A stretch of DNA of 64,000 bases, taken from assembly GCF_027924605.1 (NCBI RefSeq), contig NZ_AP027042.1:5061524-5125523 (forward strand), in the 5' to 3' direction. This DNA comes from Dyella sp. GSA-30 (GTDB taxonomy: Bacteria; Pseudomonadota; Gammaproteobacteria; Xanthomonadales; Rhodanobacteraceae). Each line of letters opens with the position of its first letter. The stretch's first letter is position 1. Below the pieces are notes generated by a model that was not told the origin of the DNA, ran no database searches, and saw nothing but the letters and a program-made list of their open reading frames with translations. Positions 44,280-52,630 of this stretch are shown piece by piece. The position numbers were made by a program, and so were the translations under genes.

Positions 44280-44561
44280 ATGGCTGATTGCCAAGTAACT
44301 TGTATTACCAAACTCCACCCGAACAGCTCCCACGAACACATCACGCACCTTGGAAACCCACCCACATGGAAGTTGACGCGCGAACAGGTGATCGCCTGCA
44401 TCGATGAAAAAACGGACACGTTTTATGTCCTTGATCCGTACACCGGCAAGCGGGCCGACGTAGGAGTTGTACGTCCTGCGGGTCGCCCCGCCTTCCTGCG
44501 GACCTATGCAGACGGAGACTGGAACGACAACCTGCTGTCCCTCAATCAGTGTCCGATCTGA
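44280..44561 (+). CDS. DUF3892-family protein
   Basis: 93 residues from ATG 44280 after GAGGATATT. I-T-H-L-G-N-P-P-T-W-K-L-T-R-E-Q-V, F-Y-V-L-D-P-Y-T-G-K-R-A and FLRTYADGDWNDNLL are the pattern of DUF3892, a small family of unknown function common in Proteobacteria. A strong terminator follows 57 bases after the stop. Confidence 0.85.
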   Translation: MADCQVTCITKLHPNSSHEHITHLGNPPTWKLTREQVIACIDEKTDTFYVLDPYTGKRADVGVVRPAGRPAFLRTYADGDWNDNLLSLNQCPI

Positions 44562-44617
44562 TGACAGCCATTGGACGGCGACTCATAGCCGCCATCCAAC
44601 TTTTGCGACATTTATCG

Positions 44618-44643
44618 GCCACCCTTCGAGGTGGCTTTTTTTT
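44618..44643 (+). terminator. Intrinsic terminator after the DUF3892 gene
   Basis: GCCACC (44618-44623) and GGTGGC (44630-44635) around CTTCGA, followed by eight T. Confidence 0.88.
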
Positions 44644-44929
44644 GGGCTTCGAACTCTTCCGAACGCCTAATCGCTTTTCGATTTCTGTCAAGCAGAAGGA
44701 TGTGCATCACTTCTACGTGCAGATGAATCGTCAAGGCTGCAAAGATGTTTCGACCATCACGGGACTATTTCAATCAAACGATAGCCCGTTGACGCCATAC
44801 GTCATTAACATCCAGCACGTAAAATATGTGGCTCCCCGGGACAAGTAAGAAGCACGCCAATGGGACGGGGGTTTTGAGCGGGATGGCTAGTGCCACAACG
44901 CCATCTATGGATAGATAAACCCCTCGCCA

Positions 44930-46687
44930 TTACTCCGCCGAAAGCAGACCCCATTTCGCGATGCGCGTGTCGATGTGCTGGTCCAGAGTACGTGCGGCAG
45001 CCAGGTCGGCATGGCCCGCGTCCTTGTCGCCGCTATGGATCTTGGCCAGACCGAGGCCGTAGCGAGCCCATGCCGACATCGGCTTTTGCGCGACGACTTT
45101 CTGGTAAGTCTTGATCGATTCGGAATACTGTCCTAGTCGCAATTCGACCAAGGCGAGAGCGTCGAGATAGAACGGGTTCTCGCCATCGCGCCTGATGGCT
45201 TTCTTGCAGTCCTGCAGGGCCTCATCGAGCACCTGATTGCTCAAGCCACGCGCCCAGCAACGTTCGGCAAGTGCATCGCCAAGCTTGGCGTCATCATCGT
45301 GCCGGCGTATCCAGTTGCCGAGCAACGGCAATGCCGTGAAGGGCTGATCGAGCCGGATGTAAAAGCTGGCAACCGCGCGTTCCAGCGGCGATCCCGGAGG
45401 TGCCAGGTCGGCAGCTGCCGTTACGTCCGATGCGGCCCCGGCACGATCCTTGCGGGCGAAGCGAAGGCCGGCCCGCATCATCAATGCATCGGTGTTCTTC
45501 GGGTCCAGGCTTAACGCCTTGTCCAGATCGGCGAGCTCGGCATCGAACTGCTTGCCGGCCTCATGGGCCTTGGCACGGGCGACATAGTAAGCCGAGTTAT
45601 CGGGCGTCAGACGGATCGCTTCGTCCAGATCGGCCTGCGCAGCGTTGGTTTCGCCACGCGACAGATGCGCCTGACCCAACAGGAAATAGTCTTCCGCTGT
45701 CTTGGGCTTGTCTCCGCTTTCGTCCACGCCAGCGCCGGCATCGGGTTTATCGCTATCGCTCGACGCGGAAGCGAAGGTAAATACGCGTCCGCCGTTGTAG
45801 GTGAAATAAGCTTTCTTTTTGCCGTTGCCGATGAACATATGATGGGCGAGCAGAAAATCCACGCCGAGCAACATGTCGGTGTTATTGCCAATTTTTCCGT
45901 CGATAACCTGCATCTGGCTATGCTGGATGGTTTCCGTGCCCACCGAGAATGTATCGATGTTCACGATCCAGCTCTTCATCACCTTCGCACCGATGCCGGA
46001 GCTCTTGCCTCCGGCCCTGACATCTGGCGCATTGAGGTCGATGCCAACCCTCTCGGCGGCGTCGCGACCGAGCACCGTGGCGACCGCTCCTGAATCGAGC
46101 AGCGCGCGCACTTTTTTGCCATTGATCGTCACGTCGAAGAACGTGCGCCGATCGCCCTTGTGATCGGACGATTCGATATCGGCGACGTTGTATTGGCCGT
46201 CCTTCACCCAATAGGCAAGTGATGCCTTGTCACAGTGGTCCGCCTTAAACAGCGTCATCTTGCCGTGCGCCAGATCGATTTCCAGGTCGGCCACATCGAG
46301 CAGGTTCGCGCCGAGCAACCCATGTCCGGCATCGGAACCACCAACGATGAAATCAATATTTTCGAGCGTGGTGCCAAGAATGCCGAATTGCTTGACGTGG
46401 GCTTGCTGGACACTCGCACTACCGCCGACACCATTAACGCGAAAGCCAAACGGCGCCAATTCCAGCTTCAGCCCAAGCGACAACGCATTCGCATTCGACA
46501 TGGTGTTGAAGAAAGCGCCGGTATCGAGGATGAAGTGCGTGTCGGCGCCATTGATCTTTACCGTGGTTATGGCGCGATTGCCGATCATTTCCACAGGTAA
46601 CGTGCCGTACTCCTTCAGCTGACAACCATCAGCCCAGGCTTGGCCAGCAAGCAAGATGCCTATGCAAAAGCAGCAAAAACGCAACAT
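44930..46687 (-). CDS. Exported double retropepsin-like protease with TPRs
   Basis: 585 residues from ATG 46687, with GGGGGAAGGGG upstream. Signal peptide (MLRFCCFCIGILLAGQAWA). Two retropepsin-like domains follow: HFILDTGAFFNTMS (about 54) with a second-strand GHGLLGANLL, and RALLDSGAVATVLG (about 195) with DMLLGVDFL. The C-terminal ~260 residues are TPRs (NPENYF-type; ADLDEAIRLTPDNSAYY, DALMMRAGLRFA). Both catalytic D-T/S-G motifs are intact. Probably a periplasmic protease with a binding scaffold. Confidence 0.85.
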   Translation of the reverse strand: MLRFCCFCIGILLAGQAWADGCQLKEYGTLPVEMIGNRAITTVKINGADTHFILDTGAFFNTMSNANALSLGLKLELAPFGFRVNGVGGSASVQQAHVKQFGILGTTLENIDFIVGGSDAGHGLLGANLLDVADLEIDLAHGKMTLFKADHCDKASLAYWVKDGQYNVADIESSDHKGDRRTFFDVTINGKKVRALLDSGAVATVLGRDAAERVGIDLNAPDVRAGGKSSGIGAKVMKSWIVNIDTFSVGTETIQHSQMQVIDGKIGNNTDMLLGVDFLLAHHMFIGNGKKKAYFTYNGGRVFTFASASSDSDKPDAGAGVDESGDKPKTAEDYFLLGQAHLSRGETNAAQADLDEAIRLTPDNSAYYVARAKAHEAGKQFDAELADLDKALSLDPKNTDALMMRAGLRFARKDRAGAASDVTAAADLAPPGSPLERAVASFYIRLDQPFTALPLLGNWIRRHDDDAKLGDALAERCWARGLSNQVLDEALQDCKKAIRRDGENPFYLDALALVELRLGQYSESIKTYQKVVAQKPMSAWARYGLGLAKIHSGDKDAGHADLAAARTLDQHIDTRIAKWGLLSAE

Positions 46688-46871
46688 CCCCTTCCCCCTG
46701 TTTTCTGTTGCCACACCCTGTCCGTGGCAATGCGCAGAATAAGATTACCGTTTTTTTTGTGGGGAAATGTACTGGGCGCGACCGTGTTTCGATGTCGTGG
46801 CGATCGCTAAAACTTTCGACGCAATAGACTGCGGTCCTGCTCATGCGCGACCTGCGCACCTAATCCTGGAA

Positions 46872-47351
46872 TCACGCGGCATGGCGTTGCGGATCAAATT
46901 CCATCAAGCGGTAATCCCCGTCTTCGCCGACACCGGATCCGATCTCAATGAAACCGTGATGGGAATAGAACGCCAGCGCGGACACGTTGCGGCTGAGGCA
47001 TTTGAGCCGGTAACGCGTCGTCGACCAGCCAGGCAAGGCGTGTAGCAATACGCTACCGACACCGCGACGCATCCATGCCGGATCGACGAACAAATGATGG
47101 ATGAATGCGTCGGGCTGCCACAGTGACAGGAAACCTACCGCGATGCTGTCACGTTCCGCGACAAGGATATATTCGTCCTTTGTCTGCTCATCGAAATCCC
47201 CAAGCCGAAACGCATCTGTCGGCCGCCATGGGAATGCACTTGTACGCGAACGAATGAACAGCTCACGCAACGCGGGGCTGTCACTCGCAACAAAGGGGCG
47301 TACGAACGTATCGCGCCTCGAAGGGGCGGAAGTAGTTAAATCAGCGGCCAT
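46872..47351 (-). CDS. GNAT-family N-acetyltransferase
   Basis: 159 residues. The acetyl-CoA-binding motif is HHLFVDPAWMRRGVGSVLLH (about 85-105); RYRLKCLSRNVSALAFYSHHG is the following alpha/beta region. The substrate cannot be told. Transcribed in the same direction as the TetR gene upstream. Confidence 0.87.
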   Translation of the reverse strand: MAADLTTSAPSRRDTFVRPFVASDSPALRELFIRSRTSAFPWRPTDAFRLGDFDEQTKDEYILVAERDSIAVGFLSLWQPDAFIHHLFVDPAWMRRGVGSVLLHALPGWSTTRYRLKCLSRNVSALAFYSHHGFIEIGSGVGEDGDYRLMEFDPQRHAA

Positions 47352-47383
47352 AAGAGAACTGCCGATAACTCACCAGACTTTGC

Positions 47384-47968
47384 CTATTGCGAAGCACTAA
47401 GAAGTATCGGCTTCACCATCACCTCAATCTTTTCGGCCATCTCTTCTGCCGGCACGCGATCGGGTGTCTCAAACCACAGACGCGCAGCCCCGAAAATGGC
47501 CCAGGCGACGGTGGTTGCCAGCAACCCCGGATCAACGCCGGGCGCCAAGGGGTGGTCAGGAGAGCCTTCGCGGAATATGCCTTCCACGACCGGGATGATG
47601 GAGCCCTCGATGGGCATCTTCGCCAGCTGACCAGGGCAGCCCGAGGTCTCGGAAAGATAGTCGCAGACACCTAGAACGATGGCCCGCAGCCCACCGTCGC
47701 AGTCCGTGAAGGACAGGCCACGGCGCTCGACAAGATTGCGAAAGCGCACTGCTGCCATGGCCTGCAGGAGGCTGTTCTTGTCGGGGTAGTGCAGATAGAA
47801 GGTGGCCCGGTTCAACGTGGCCTCATCCGCGATCTCCTGGATGGAGATGTCCTCAAACTGCTTTTGAATCAACAGCCTACCCAATGCATCCATCAGCATC
47901 CGGCGACTGCGCAGGACGCGGGGGTCGGTGGTTTCTGTCGCAGTTCCGGATGAGATCGTCTTGGCCAT
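47384..47968 (-). CDS. TetR-family regulator
   Basis: 194 residues. N-terminal HTH: ILIQK-like helix, EDISIQEIADEATLNRATFYLHYPDKNSLL (about 38-68). The C-terminal ligand domain (FGAARLWFETPDRV) is typical of AcrR-type proteins. Divergently transcribed from azoR with a paired operator between them, so it most likely represses azoR in response to an azo or quinone compound. Confidence 0.9.
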   Translation of the reverse strand: MAKTISSGTATETTDPRVLRSRRMLMDALGRLLIQKQFEDISIQEIADEATLNRATFYLHYPDKNSLLQAMAAVRFRNLVERRGLSFTDCDGGLRAIVLGVCDYLSETSGCPGQLAKMPIEGSIIPVVEGIFREGSPDHPLAPGVDPGLLATTVAWAIFGAARLWFETPDRVPAEEMAEKIEVMVKPILLSASQ

Positions 47969-48003
47969 GCCAGCTCAGTTTATCGCCTTTCTCGGCAGTC
48001 CAC

Positions 48004-48062
48004 GCTTAAACGACATTTGTTGATTTTCTTTTTTAGCCATGTGATGCTTAAACGACACTTGT
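48004..48062. promoter_or_regulatory. Paired TetR operators between tetR and azoR
   Basis: GCTTAAACGACAYTTGT occurs at 48004-48020 and 48046-48062, 42 bases apart. Each contains an inverted repeat: CGACA-CT-TGTCG (perfect) in the second and CGACA-TT-TGTTG in the first. They lie over the divergent promoters. Confidence 0.65.
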
Positions 48063-48081
48063 CGCATAAGGTTCATCCGCC

Positions 48082-48708
48082 ATGACTACGCTTCTGCACA
48101 TCGACTCCAGCCCGCTGTACGAGCAATCCGTCTCGCGCCAGCTCACCGCCACCTTCGTCACCCATTGGAAGTCCTCCCATCCGGGCGGAACCGTTGTCGA
48201 GCGCGACCTCAGCGCGACGGCCATTGCGCCTCTCAGCGCCGAATGGGTGGCAGCCGTGTTTACGCCGGAAGACGCTCGCTCCCCGCAACAGAACGAGCTG
48301 CTTTCTCTCTCCGATTCACTGATTGCGGAACTCGAGAATGCCGACGAATACGTCGTCGGCGTGCCCATGCACAACTTCGGCGCACCCTCGGTGCTGAAGC
48401 TCTGGATCGACCAGATCACCCGGGTCGGCAAAACCTTCTCTTATGCGGACGGCACACCGAAAGGCCTGCTCGTCGGCAAGAAAGCGACCTTCATCATCGC
48501 AACCGGCGGTGTCTACGACGCCCAGACGCAGATGGCGTCGTTCAATTTTGTCGAGCCCTATTTGCGCTCACTGTTCGGCTTCCTTGGCGTGACCGATGCA
48601 ACCTTCCTCACGGCCGGCGGCACGATGGCACTGAACCATGGCCAGGATCGCAATGCCTTTCTCGCACCGCACCTCGAGGTCGTCCAGACTCATGCGCTAG
48701 CGGTTTAA
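48082..48708 (+). CDS. azoR: FMN-dependent NADH-azoreductase
   Basis: 208 residues, normal length. LLHIDSSPLYEQSVSRQLT (flavodoxin-like FMN site), GVPMHNFGAPSVLKLWIDQI (P-M-x-N-F motif) and FIIATGGVYD are characteristic of AzoR. Reduces azo dyes and quinones with NADH in the cytoplasm. Divergent to the TetR gene. Confidence 0.92.
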   Translation: MTTLLHIDSSPLYEQSVSRQLTATFVTHWKSSHPGGTVVERDLSATAIAPLSAEWVAAVFTPEDARSPQQNELLSLSDSLIAELENADEYVVGVPMHNFGAPSVLKLWIDQITRVGKTFSYADGTPKGLLVGKKATFIIATGGVYDAQTQMASFNFVEPYLRSLFGFLGVTDATFLTAGGTMALNHGQDRNAFLAPHLEVVQTHALAV

Positions 48709-48910
48709 CGATCACAAGCTTGTGCTGGCCATTCCTGACCACGGCATTTGGAGACATGCTGTGGTCAGGAACCGAGATAGCTGAATCGCGCGCGCTCTCG
48801 AAAATGCACGTATCGCCGAATGCTGCCGCAAGCAGGCAAAGCCCTCTTCGAAGCAAGCGCGGACCAGACTGGGTTATCAAGAAAAATCAATCGTTGTTTG
48901 TCGCGCCTCG

Positions 48911-49318
48911 CTACGCAAAGCGAGAAATGATCGCCACGGCAAAAGTCATCGTCGCCGCGAAACCTGCAAGAAACGCAAGTGTTCGCAGAACAGGGATGCC
49001 AGCGGTAAACACGACGTAATGAACGAGACGAGCTACGAGATACACCTTGGCTGCCAAGACGGTCCCTGGCGTCTGGATACCAGCAAGCGTTGCAACAACA
49101 ACCAATGGCGCAAACACGACCAGGTTCTCGACCGCATTGGCATGAGCGAGCTTGGCGCGCTGCGCCCACGCGGGACCCGACAGGTGACCCGTCTTTGGAT
49201 TGTCCAGCGCAGGCCACATGCCTTGTGAAAATATTCTTGCGGTCAAGTAGGGAATCCACATCAACGCCGTTGCACACGAAACGAGCGCCAGGAGCCGAAG
49301 TTCCGGAGTGAACGCCAT
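48911..49318 (-). CDS. MAPEG-family membrane protein
   Basis: 135 residues with four membrane helices (LRLLALVSCATALMWIPYLT, NAVENLVVFAPLVVVATL and two more). The motif R-A-x-x-A-H-A-N-A-V-E-N, here RAKLAHANAVENL, is typical of MAPEG proteins, related to membrane glutathione transferases. Role not determinable. Confidence 0.88.
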   Translation of the reverse strand: MAFTPELRLLALVSCATALMWIPYLTARIFSQGMWPALDNPKTGHLSGPAWAQRAKLAHANAVENLVVFAPLVVVATLAGIQTPGTVLAAKVYLVARLVHYVVFTAGIPVLRTLAFLAGFAATMTFAVAIISRFA

Positions 49319-49482
49319 GATGATCCTCCAACGAAATGTGATACTTCAGTCGCGCAACCGCGCGTAGTCCTGATGAAAGTCTAGACACCACGGAGCCCTG
49401 CACAAACGGTCAAAAGCGACGTTGATAGCATCGTTTACGACATGAAACTTCGCCTCGATCGCGCCATCTACTAAACCTATAG

Positions 49483-49528
49483 TTGACAACGTCATGGCCC
49501 GGCGTATCATCTACTAAAGCTTTAGTAG
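49483..49528 (+). promoter_or_regulatory. Sigma70 promoter and BlaI operator
   Basis: TTGACA (49483-49488) and TATCAT (49505-49510) are 16 bases apart. CTACTAAAGCTTTAGTAG (49511-49528), a perfect 18-base palindrome, follows at the start site; a second half-conserved copy, CTACTAAACCTATAGTTG, overlaps the -35 at 49468-49485. Confidence 0.85.
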
Positions 49529-49537
49529 GTGAACGCC

Positions 49538-49912
49538 ATGAAGATATCCCTGACCGACCGCGAAGCGGACGTCATGCAAGTGTTGTGGGAGCACGGTCCG
49601 TCCGTGGTGGCCGAAGTTCGTGAGCGGCTCAGCGACAAGCTGGCCTACACCACGGTGCTCACCGTGTTGCGCACGCTCGAAACCAAAGGCTACGTCGCGC
49701 ACGACGAGGAAGGCCGCGGACATCGTTACTTCACGACAGTAAAGCAACAGGTGGCGCGCAAGAGCGCCCTGCTCCACCTCACCAACAAGCTGTTCAAGGG
49801 CTCGACGGAACTGCTGTTCTCGCACCTCGTATCGGACCAGAAGCTCACGCCAGCGCAGCTCAAGCGCATGCGCCAGATGCTCGCCGAGAAATCCGACGAG
49901 GACAAAAGCTGA
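49538..49912 (+). CDS. blaI: BlaI/MecI-family repressor
   Basis: 124 residues from ATG 49538, with GTAGGTGAA upstream; an in-frame GTG three codons earlier is possible. Winged-helix DNA-binding domain (KISLTDREADVMQVLWEHGP, TTVLTVLRTLETKGYVAHDE) and C-terminal dimer helices (LKRMRQMLAEKSDE). Represses from the palindromes at 49468-49528. Its TGA and the blaR1 ATG overlap by one base. No beta-lactamase gene is near. Confidence 0.92.
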   Translation: MKISLTDREADVMQVLWEHGPSVVAEVRERLSDKLAYTTVLTVLRTLETKGYVAHDEEGRGHRYFTTVKQQVARKSALLHLTNKLFKGSTELLFSHLVSDQKLTPAQLKRMRQMLAEKSDEDKS

Positions 49913-51504
49913 TGCTCGCCTGGATGATCTACGTTGCCGTCGTCACCGTAATGCTGAGCGTAGCCGCATGGCTGGCCGAGCAAGCCTCGCGTCGACGCCG
50001 CGCTGCCAGTCGCTGGATCTGGACAAGCGCCATCGTGGCGTCCTTGCTGTTGCCGGGCATGATTGCGTCGGTATCCATCCAGGTCCCCAATCTGTTCAAG
50101 CCCGCAGCGTTGTCAGCGCCACTGGCATTGCGTGACGAGACGTCATTGCCTCTGCCCGCCATGATCGCCGAACTTGGCACGGCGGTAGCCGCAAGCGATA
50201 CATCGACACGTGTCGATATCCTTCCTCTCGTATGGATCGGCCTGTCTCTTGCCATTGCCATGGCGCTGGCGATCAACACGGGCCTGCTGCATCGTCGCAA
50301 ACGCCAGTGGCAGCAAAGTCATCTTCTTGGCGCTCCGGTCTGGATCGCACCCGATGCGGGCCCCGCCGTCGTCGGGCTCTTTCGGCCACGCATTGTCGTT
50401 CCCGCATGGCTGGTGGAAGGCAGCAGCGCGCATCAGCAGATGGCGATGGCACACGAGCAGTCGCACATCCAGGCACGTGATCCGCAGATGCTAGCCATCG
50501 CACTGGGCCTTCTTTTGATCATGCCGTGGAATCTGCCGCTCTGGTGGCAACTTCATCGTCTGCGTCGCGCGATGGAAGTAGATTGCGATGCGCGCGTGTT
50601 ACGCGCCGGGCGCGATATCAACGCTTATTGTGAAACGCTGATTGAAGTGGGCCAGAGCCAATCCACTCATATCGGCGCTGTCGCCGCCATGTCCGAATCC
50701 CGATCGTTTCTCGAACAAAGGATCAAGATCATGCTTGTGAAACCCAAGAAATGGGCCGGCGTATCCGCCCTGGCCCTGATCTGCCTGTCGGCGGGCATGG
50801 TGACTTTCGCCGCGCAGGTCAGCCCGCCGAACGTTTCCGCGACTGCGCCGGTCATAGTGCCTGACCATAAAAATGCCAGCGACGGTTCGGCACCCGCACC
50901 GGTCATCGTCCCGGACCTTAAAAATGCCGGCGAAGCTGTGGGCGACTATCAACTCGCTCCCTATAGCATCATCACGGTCGCGCTCACTGGCACGCAGCTT
51001 TCGATACAACTGACAGGCCAGCACCCGCTGGATGTTTTCCCGGCCGACTCCGGCTATTTCGCGGCGAAGACCATCAATGTCCGGATCGGCTTTGAACGCG
51101 ACGACCACGGTCAGATAAGCGAACTGGTTCTGCTGCAGAATGGTCGGGAGTTGCATGCGCCGCGCATCAGCAGCGCTGCTGCGAGCCAGATCGCACAGGC
51201 GCTTTCCGATCGTGTTCGCAATCAGCAGCCTTTTCTCAGCAGCAAGAAAGCGTTGGAGCTGATCCTGGCCGATGACGATAGCGGGCAAGGCATGTCGCCT
51301 GAACTTGCTCAAGCCAGGGCACGTCAGAAATCGCAACGCGAGCAATACCTGGCGCAGCTTGGCCCCGTGGTCAACTACCATTTTGCCGGCGTGAACAGCC
51401 AAGGCTGGGACAAATACCTGGTGCGACATCAGCAAGGCACGGAAGATGTCGCCTTTGTGCTCGACTCCAACGGCGTCATCGTGGGGGCCATGCGTCATCC
51501 TTGA
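49912..51504 (+). CDS. blaR1: BlaR1/MecR1-family M56 metallopeptidase sensor
   Basis: 530 residues. Membrane helices in the N-terminal ~300, with the zinc-protease motif H-E-Q-S-H (MAMAHEQSHIQARDP) around residue 180. The C-terminal region (~300-530, AQVSPPNVSATAP then a soluble domain) replaces the usual penicillin-binding sensor: no S-x-x-K/SDN/KTG set is seen. Probably cleaves BlaI on sensing an unknown periplasmic signal. Confidence 0.9.
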   Translation: MLAWMIYVAVVTVMLSVAAWLAEQASRRRRAASRWIWTSAIVASLLLPGMIASVSIQVPNLFKPAALSAPLALRDETSLPLPAMIAELGTAVAASDTSTRVDILPLVWIGLSLAIAMALAINTGLLHRRKRQWQQSHLLGAPVWIAPDAGPAVVGLFRPRIVVPAWLVEGSSAHQQMAMAHEQSHIQARDPQMLAIALGLLLIMPWNLPLWWQLHRLRRAMEVDCDARVLRAGRDINAYCETLIEVGQSQSTHIGAVAAMSESRSFLEQRIKIMLVKPKKWAGVSALALICLSAGMVTFAAQVSPPNVSATAPVIVPDHKNASDGSAPAPVIVPDLKNAGEAVGDYQLAPYSIITVALTGTQLSIQLTGQHPLDVFPADSGYFAAKTINVRIGFERDDHGQISELVLLQNGRELHAPRISSAAASQIAQALSDRVRNQQPFLSSKKALELILADDDSGQGMSPELAQARARQKSQREQYLAQLGPVVNYHFAGVNSQGWDKYLVRHQQGTEDVAFVLDSNGVIVGAMRHP

Positions 51505-51542
51505 GGAGCGGAGTGACCTGGGCCGCCATCGCGAGCTGCGCC

Positions 51543-52514
51543 CTAAGGACTTTCCAGATCGACTGTAACGTCGACGTAGAACCAGGGAATCTCGGTCCAC
51601 GCGTTACGTGAATGAACCACGGTCTCACCCGAGGTCATCGTGACCGCTGAATCGACCTCGATCGGCAGGCGGCCATCGCCAATGGCCTCACCCTTGGCCG
51701 GAACCACCTGCCACCCGCAACATAGATAGCGTTGTGCCTCCATGCCGGTGTCGCGCATCAATTGCGATTCGACACCGGCGGCATAAAGGCCCCGTGTTCG
51801 ATAACGGGCAACCAGAGCGCGGAGTTGGGCATCCTTCCCTTCGTGGCATTCGACGAACTCCAGATGCTCCGGTTTCATGCCGTAGCGCCCGAGGAAATCG
51901 CCGCACTGTGGCGTTTCATCCGGCCAGGGCTTTTCCGATGCCTGTGGCCGCGTCATCGCGATAGGGAGCACCACCTTGCCCGTGCGATCGATAAAGCCCC
52001 AACGCCCGTCCCGGGATGTATCACCGGACTTGCTGCAGCCCTGACAAACCGCAGCCCGCCCATTCCTGAAAGGCGAGCCATCGGCATAAGGGCCGGCCAC
52101 CTGGTGGAAATCGGGATCGAAATAAGCGATGCCGCTTTTGACGATGCCGCGCGTAAGACCTTCGGCGAAATAGTCCGCACCGTTGTCAAAGGTAACGACA
52201 GGAAGCGTCTCGCCGTTCCGCTTCACGTAGTGCCAGCCGCCGCCATCGCCCAGCACCATCATCTGGCCAAGGCCGTATTTGCCGTACGTCAGACGTTTGC
52301 GCATCGCCGGGGCGACATCCAGCCGACCATCGACCAAACGTGCGCACGCCTTGCGCGGCCCCAGCAGTTCCAGCGAGGGCGGATGGCCGATATACATGCA
52401 AGACAAATCGAATGGGCTCGCATGGAGCGTCATGGGCAGTAGCAACAAAAAGGCGATCAGTGCCGCAAGCGGATGACACGTCCGTACCAAGGCATATCGC
52501 ATAATCTGTTTCAT
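51543..52514 (-). CDS. WG-repeat exported protein
   Basis: 323 residues. Hydrophobic signal segment (ALIAFLLLLPMTLHA). Contains DGRWGFIDRTGKVVLP, the WG-repeat motif, and at least one further degenerate copy (GGGWHYVKRNGETLP). Cys-rich CQGCSK and CCGW. Such repeats form beta-propeller-like surfaces. Role unknown. Confidence 0.78.
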   Translation of the reverse strand: MKQIMRYALVRTCHPLAALIAFLLLLPMTLHASPFDLSCMYIGHPPSLELLGPRKACARLVDGRLDVAPAMRKRLTYGKYGLGQMMVLGDGGGWHYVKRNGETLPVVTFDNGADYFAEGLTRGIVKSGIAYFDPDFHQVAGPYADGSPFRNGRAAVCQGCSKSGDTSRDGRWGFIDRTGKVVLPIAMTRPQASEKPWPDETPQCGDFLGRYGMKPEHLEFVECHEGKDAQLRALVARYRTRGLYAAGVESQLMRDTGMEAQRYLCCGWQVVPAKGEAIGDGRLPIEVDSAVTMTSGETVVHSRNAWTEIPWFYVDVTVDLESP

Positions 52515-52630
52515 GGAAGCATGATGATCCAGTTATCCATTTCAATTCACGCCTCCGCCGGCAACGCCGATTATCCGTCGGCATCGCAGGTCACGCCCGC
52601 GATGCCGAGACGATAGAAGACGCCTGCCGA

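Noticed and set aside
44549-44848. 99-residue ORF after the DUF3892 gene
   Set aside because: Its start overlaps the DUF3892 end and it runs through the strong terminator; the later part may be a decayed gene.
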